A stretch of 64,000 bases of DNA from Cricetomys ansorgei (lineage: Eukaryota > Chordata > Mammalia > Rodentia > Nesomyidae). The stretch is from NCBI GenBank assembly GCA_026225945.1, contig JAMJFZ010000769.1, positions 1,488,501 through 1,552,500 of the forward strand. The letters run 5' to 3'. Shown one piece after another: positions 60,424 through 64,000 of the stretch. The position numbers and the translations under genes are program-made. Position 1 is the first letter of the stretch, and the number at the start of each line of letters is the position of its first letter. The notes beneath the pieces are model-generated. The model had not been told where the DNA came from. It saw only the letters and a program-made list of their open reading frames with translations, and did not search any database.

Positions 60424-60975
60424 TTGGAACAAAATCTTTTACATAATCTAAAAGTCACTGTCTCCTTCTCTGATAACGAGACAGAGTTAGACTTCCAGAT
60501 ACCCAGCAAAATTTTGCTATCTCAAACTTTGTCAAAAGAATATCTTATATCTGAAAGTTCTCCCTTCAATCAAAAAGATATGGTTGGACTATCTCTCATA
60601 TTGACAACAAAAATTTCCAGGGATATGTATAGCTGTATGTTGCTGTGGTGGCTCACCAAGGATGACAAGGATGAATTTTTCATAGGTGAAAACAATGCCA
60701 GACCTCAGCAGAGGGAACCACCATCATGGCAAGTGCCATTTGGACAGTGGAATCCCGAGTGTCCATGCACAGGTGTTTTTATTGATCCAGAAATCCTCAG
60801 GTGTTCTACTGACAACACATGCAGATCATTAGCAATCAACCTCTACCACATAAATCCAACACGTACAGACAATACAAAACCCCAAAACCTTGGCAGCCCC
60901 TTGGCCGACAGTGCAAAAAATATTTTAAACACAACTAAAAGTAAACTTCTACAACAATTCCCCTTTTCTGTATAA
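60424..60975 (+). pseudogene. 183-codon open frame of unknown origin in ERV relic
   Basis: This is the longest stop-free reading frame of the window. It directly follows a TGA, opens at TTG, and its first Met is at about codon 53 (DMVGLSL), so it is not a normal start. Notable features are an aromatic LLWWLTKDDKDEFF patch (residues 73-86), a WQVPFGQWNPECPCTG segment with two nearby cysteines, and Asn/Lys-rich ends. I recognise no domain. Its position between a left LTR start and pol sequence suggests a retroviral internal remnant. A second open frame of 73 codons at 60991-61212 follows in another frame. Confidence 0.4.
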
Positions 60976-61214
60976 GCCAACCCAAAAAAAATGTTGCTTT
61001 ATCTCTACAACAAAATTTACAGCAAAACCATTTACAAGAGAAATAATTATGAGGCCTCTAATGCACAGGACCAGATGATACAAACATTTATCAATCTTTT
61101 TACAATAACTTTGGACAAAAGAAAAACATCAATGTCCAATTATCTGGAATTCACTCACAAACTTCTGGTCTCCTCCAAAGAACTTAGATCACTTCTCTGG
61201 CTCTGCCCCTGAAG

Positions 61215-61700
61215 CACACATAGTTTGTTCTCCAGGCTCCAGCTGGCTTCACTCCACAGCTGCTGCTCTTGGTAGTTGTGTCGTAGTACTGGCATCTTTA
61301 GAACACTGGGGTCTTCTGCTGCAACTGGGCTATACTTTCAACAATAGCCTCTCCTGGGCTTTCTTCATGGTGCCAGTCTTCAATTTCTTTCATGACTCCT
61401 TCAGTCTGGGCCTTCAACTCCTACTGAGGCTACATATTTACCAATGGCCTCTTCTGGCCTCTCATAGGGCCAAGCTTCAGCTGCTCTCCAAAGACCCCTT
61501 CACGCCTTTAAAACCAGCACATCCTAGGTGACTCTTACAATACCAAGTTCAGCTGCCAGCATGAGATACAACCTTGGACAGTTCTGGAAGACAGATTCTG
61601 TGTGCTGACCCTGAGGAAACACTTTCTAGATTTTAAGATAGAGTCTGATTTGCAGGAAAAAACAATTTGTAACCTTGTCTGCAGGAAGGATTCCCTTGTT
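61215..61700. repeat. Dispersed rodent repeat with two ~90-base tandem units
   Basis: CTGGCTTCACTCCACAGCTG leads into two alignable units: about 61322-61408 (CTGGGCTATACTTTCAACAA-TAGCCTCT..., ending CATGACTCCTTCAG) and about 61421-61505 (CTGAGGCTACATATTTACCA-ATGGCCTCT..., ending AAGACCCCTTCAC). The next part, TCTTACAATACCAAGTTCAG, also seems familiar as a widespread rodent repeat, but I cannot name it. No reading frame is conserved. Confidence 0.55.
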
Positions 61701-61869
61701 AGGTAGAGTTCTCATCACCATAGCAGATGTGTTTTCTCAGGACCACCTCACCTCACCAATATCTAGGCAGGTTTGCAGAAAACAAAAAAACAAAACAAAA
61801 CACAATGGACTTTTTGAGATCTGGAGTTTCTCTTTCTTCTTCTTTGTCTCCCCATTGGATGCGACTGAT

Positions 61870-62250
61870 GTGATGTCATGTTGCAGGAACCAACTTGCCC
61901 TTTACTCTGACTCAACTCAGATATTACTTCCTGTCTGAAATAGACTAATTCTGATCTCTTCTTCACCCTATGAGCTCTGCTTCCTGTGTATCTCCCATCT
62001 CTATCTTCTATCTTCTATCTCTATCTTCTGGGATTAAAACCATGCACTGCGACTACTTTTTGAATACTCAGATTAAAAGTGTGTACTAACATTCTTTCTA
62101 CACTGTATCTGAACCACACAGGCCTCTGAATGTGATCCCTTCATATAGAACCCTGGATTTGATCCTTTCCTAGCTATCACACAGGCTTTTCAATGTGATC
62201 TTTTCCCAGAGCAATCACGTTGCTGGATTAAATGATTAAACATTCTTCTA
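61870..62250 (+). repeat. CT-rich dispersed repeat, copy D (3' part)
   Basis: Begins near ATGTCATGTTGCAGGAACC with TCTATCTTCTATCT words, then GGGATTAAAACCATGCACTG, ACCACACAGGCCTCTGAATG, GTGATCCCTTCATATAGAAC, CTAGCTATCACACAGGCTTT and GTTGCTGGATTAAATGATTA, ending TTCTTCTACA directly before the integrase sequence. The end module is closest to copy B. Confidence 0.75.
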
Positions 62251-62264
62251 CATAGTCCATCCTT

Positions 62265-62472
62265 GTTCCAGTCCAGTAATACTGTCTGGATCAAGCAGGT
62301 AGCTAAAGAGACACTGGAGCCAATTAGCGAAGGACTCTATATGGTGATTCTCTCCACTCCTATGGCTGTGAACATAGCTGACATTATACCATGGATCCAC
62401 CCCACCCAAGTCAAGAAAGCAAAAGCCACAGATGCTGCCAAATGGATTGTCTCTGGACTATGGACCTATTGA
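62265..62472 (+). pseudogene. Gammaretroviral integrase C-terminal remnant
   Basis: A stop-free 69-codon frame reads QSSNTVWIKQVAKETLEP, then EGLYMVILSTPMAVNIAD and IIPWIHPTQVKKAKA. This is the C-terminal SH3-like domain of a class I retroviral integrase, with the VWIK...TLEP...G.Y.V.L.TP.A......WIH...VK pattern, ending as pol does just before env. No upstream zinc-binding or DDE catalytic part is present. It is a relic and could not integrate anything. Confidence 0.8.
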
Positions 62473-62474
62473 AA

Positions 62475-63140
62475 ATAATGTTTCATTTGTCCCTTGTGCT
62501 CTTCTATTCCCTGCTCCTCTACCTCCTCTTGATTTTATTATATTTGATATAAATACAGGGTCATGGACCAATGCCCACTGCCCTTGGCCTGGACCTGGTA
62601 ACTGAGAAAGACAGATATAGGGAAAGTGATCACTGATGCCTACTTTAAGTGTGTTTTTATATATTAATATATACATACACATATGTGTGTGTGCATTGTT
62701 TAGGAAGGGAGCCTAGCCCTTTATAAAGTTTCTGGTCTTTGGGAAACAAGAAAAACATGAGGAATCAGACTCTATGTTACAGAAAGAGACTCTGGGGAGA
62801 TAGTTAATTACCAGCCAAAAATCAGCCAAGATTCCTAGTTATGCTTAGAAACCAGGCCTCCACACTACATGTGTGCCCATTGACTGACAAAACTCACTCT
62901 GACTGGGGATTAACATTAGAGAACTTATAACAGGTTCCATCATTAAAAAAAAAATCTTACCATAGTTAAATATATATATATATATATTTGGTACCAGTTT
63001 CTGTTCTCTGATTCCCCTGGCAAACTACTCTGCTCAGTACTGACTAGGACTTTAATTCTCATTCTAATTGGATTAATGGTAGGGCCTTAAATTTTAAGGC
63101 AAAAAATGGATGATTCCATTATTTGACTCATGCACTAAGA
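62475..63140 (+). other. Probable ERV env/3' internal remnant, unrecognisable frames
   Basis: Follows the pol end. A leucine-rich stretch decoded near 62480-62540 could be an env leader overlapping pol, but no env motif is seen. (TA)n lies at 62972-62990. Confidence 0.35.
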
Positions 63141-63151
63141 CCAGTGGGGAA

Positions 63152-63534
63152 TGGATCAGGGCCCTAAGAACTTTGCACAACTTGACTCCATGATAGAAGA
63201 ATCATACAGGGTTGTAGGACTCAACATGTAGACAGTACCACTTGTCAAAACTAAAACAAAGGCCCAATCCATCAAAGTCCATATATCCTGGGAAAGTTTC
63301 AAAATATACTAACCTTGCCTTTTAACTTTTATAGTTCTGCTTCTGGCTAACTTTTCTTGTTAACTGAAGTATGTTAACCCAGGACATGGCTTTTGTGCTT
63401 TAAAGCTCATCCTGAGAAAGGCTTGGGGCTACAATGGGATCCTGAACTCTCATTAAAGTTACTGGCTGCCTAATAAAGACTTTCTATTTGCTTAAACCCA
63501 TGTCTGAGCAGTTTGCTCTGGTGAATACCCCACA
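63152..63534 (+). mobile_element. 3' LTR of class I ERV
   Basis: A purine stretch AGTGGGGAA, like a polypurine tract, precedes TGGATCAGGGCCCT. The LTR continues to AATAAA (63472-63477) in GCCTAATAAAGACTTTCTAT, and ends near GAATACCCCACA. At about 383 bp it is of normal LTR length. The 3' boundary is set by a terminal CA and is approximate. Confidence 0.65.
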
Positions 63535-63539
63535 ACGGT

Positions 63540-64000
63540 TGATAATTACTTATTTCAAATTCAGTTAAAGTCCAGCCTTATTCAAGTTGGAATTACAACA
63601 CAGATTTGTTTACATAGTGTGATTTGGGTAATTCTAGCAAATGTCTTTTTTCCCCCAAATTGTTTCCTTTATTTTTAGCAGAACTTCCATGGCTAGAGAG
63701 TTTCTAGGCAAGGGGGAGGAGAGATTACATATTTGCATAATAAAAATACACCCAAATGCTGTTAAGTGACTACTGGGCTGTAGTTTGAGAAAAAGAACAC
63801 TTTCAGGAGATCGACTGGGATAGTTGCATCTCAATATGAACTGTATTTTAAATGATATGTCTTACATTGTATACATTTTATAACAATGCGACAACCTAAT
63901 TTCTGATCACAAATTCAACATGTAGATTTCATAACTCACATGACTAAGATGCATGATGTATACAAGTAATATACATGTCAGGAATTAAGTCTCTCTCAGT
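63540..64000. other. Unrecognised flanking sequence
   Basis: No landmarks seen up to the window end. Confidence 0.5.

Larger units (their letters stand above)
60185..63534 (+). mobile_element. Class I endogenous retrovirus remnant, heavily rearranged
   Basis: The ends share a start motif: TGTAACAGGGCCT (60185), then GAGAACTTAACACAGCTGAC, versus TGGATCAGGGCCCT (63152), then AAGAACTTTGCACAACTTGA. Only the first ~75 bases of the left LTR are recognisable. Between them lie an open frame at 60424-60975, dispersed-repeat blocks (61215-62250), a gammaretroviral integrase C-terminus (62265-62472) and a 3' LTR. Gag, protease, RT and most of env are missing or unrecognisable. It is a defective relic. 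Confidence 0.6.

Noticed and set aside
60424..60975. 183-codon open frame as a host gene
   Set aside because: It opens at TTG directly after a stop, has no early ATG, no splice or promoter context, and lies within a retroviral relic.

Overview
The window is repeat-dense, AT-rich mammalian DNA from a muroid rodent, and I find no host protein-coding gene, rRNA, tRNA or CRISPR array in it. The rodent assignment rests on the repeats: B1, B2/B3, B4 and RSINE1-type SINEs, an URR1-type hAT element, and several LINE-1 (L1) copies with long Lx-type 3' UTRs. Older mammal-wide repeats (MIR, MER5A, L1M) lie between them. I cannot tell mouse, rat, hamster, vole or deer mouse apart with confidence. All family names come from remembered consensus features, because no search could be run.

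Layout. 1-6110: a decayed + strand L1 (ORF1 tail, ORF2, long 3' UTR). 7440-11358: a second + strand L1 with a GC-richer, monomer-like 5' UTR, three large internal deletions and a small inverted-repeat insertion. 11573-14245: further L1 3' UTR pieces and long GA/GGAA and AC microsatellites. 14.2-21 kb: mostly unrecognised sequence with a B3-like SINE and AT/GA arrays. 21.06-22.42 kb: a CT-rich dispersed repeat, a B1 and a solo class I LTR. 22.6-32 kb: mostly old sequence with MIR, L1M, an ERVL-MaLR-like LTR and SINE fragments. 32-33 kb: a second CT-rich repeat copy and a B2. 34.6-39.4 kb: an RSINE1-like SINE, an L1 end that looks twin-primed, a URR1 hAT with target-site duplications, B2, B3, MER5A and B4. 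41.8-46.5 kb: B2s and a minus-strand L1 3' UTR. 48-52.9 kb: MaLR-like LTRs, MIR, L1M and RSINE1. 52.9-55.15 kb: a nest in which a minus-strand L1 end is interrupted by the CT-rich repeat and by a + strand L1 end. 55-60 kb: mostly unrecognised. 60.2-63.5 kb: remains of a class I endogenous retrovirus (integrase C-terminus and 3' LTR), itself interrupted.

No set of genes works together here. The content is a record of retrotransposition, nested insertion and simple-repeat expansion. The most unusual items are (a) a roughly 124-bp insertion in L1 ORF2 with 25-bp inverted termini, whose inner sequence matches the end of a CT-rich repeat family present four times in the window, and (b) that CT-rich family itself, which I could not name. 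I found no convincing sign of a new biological system.
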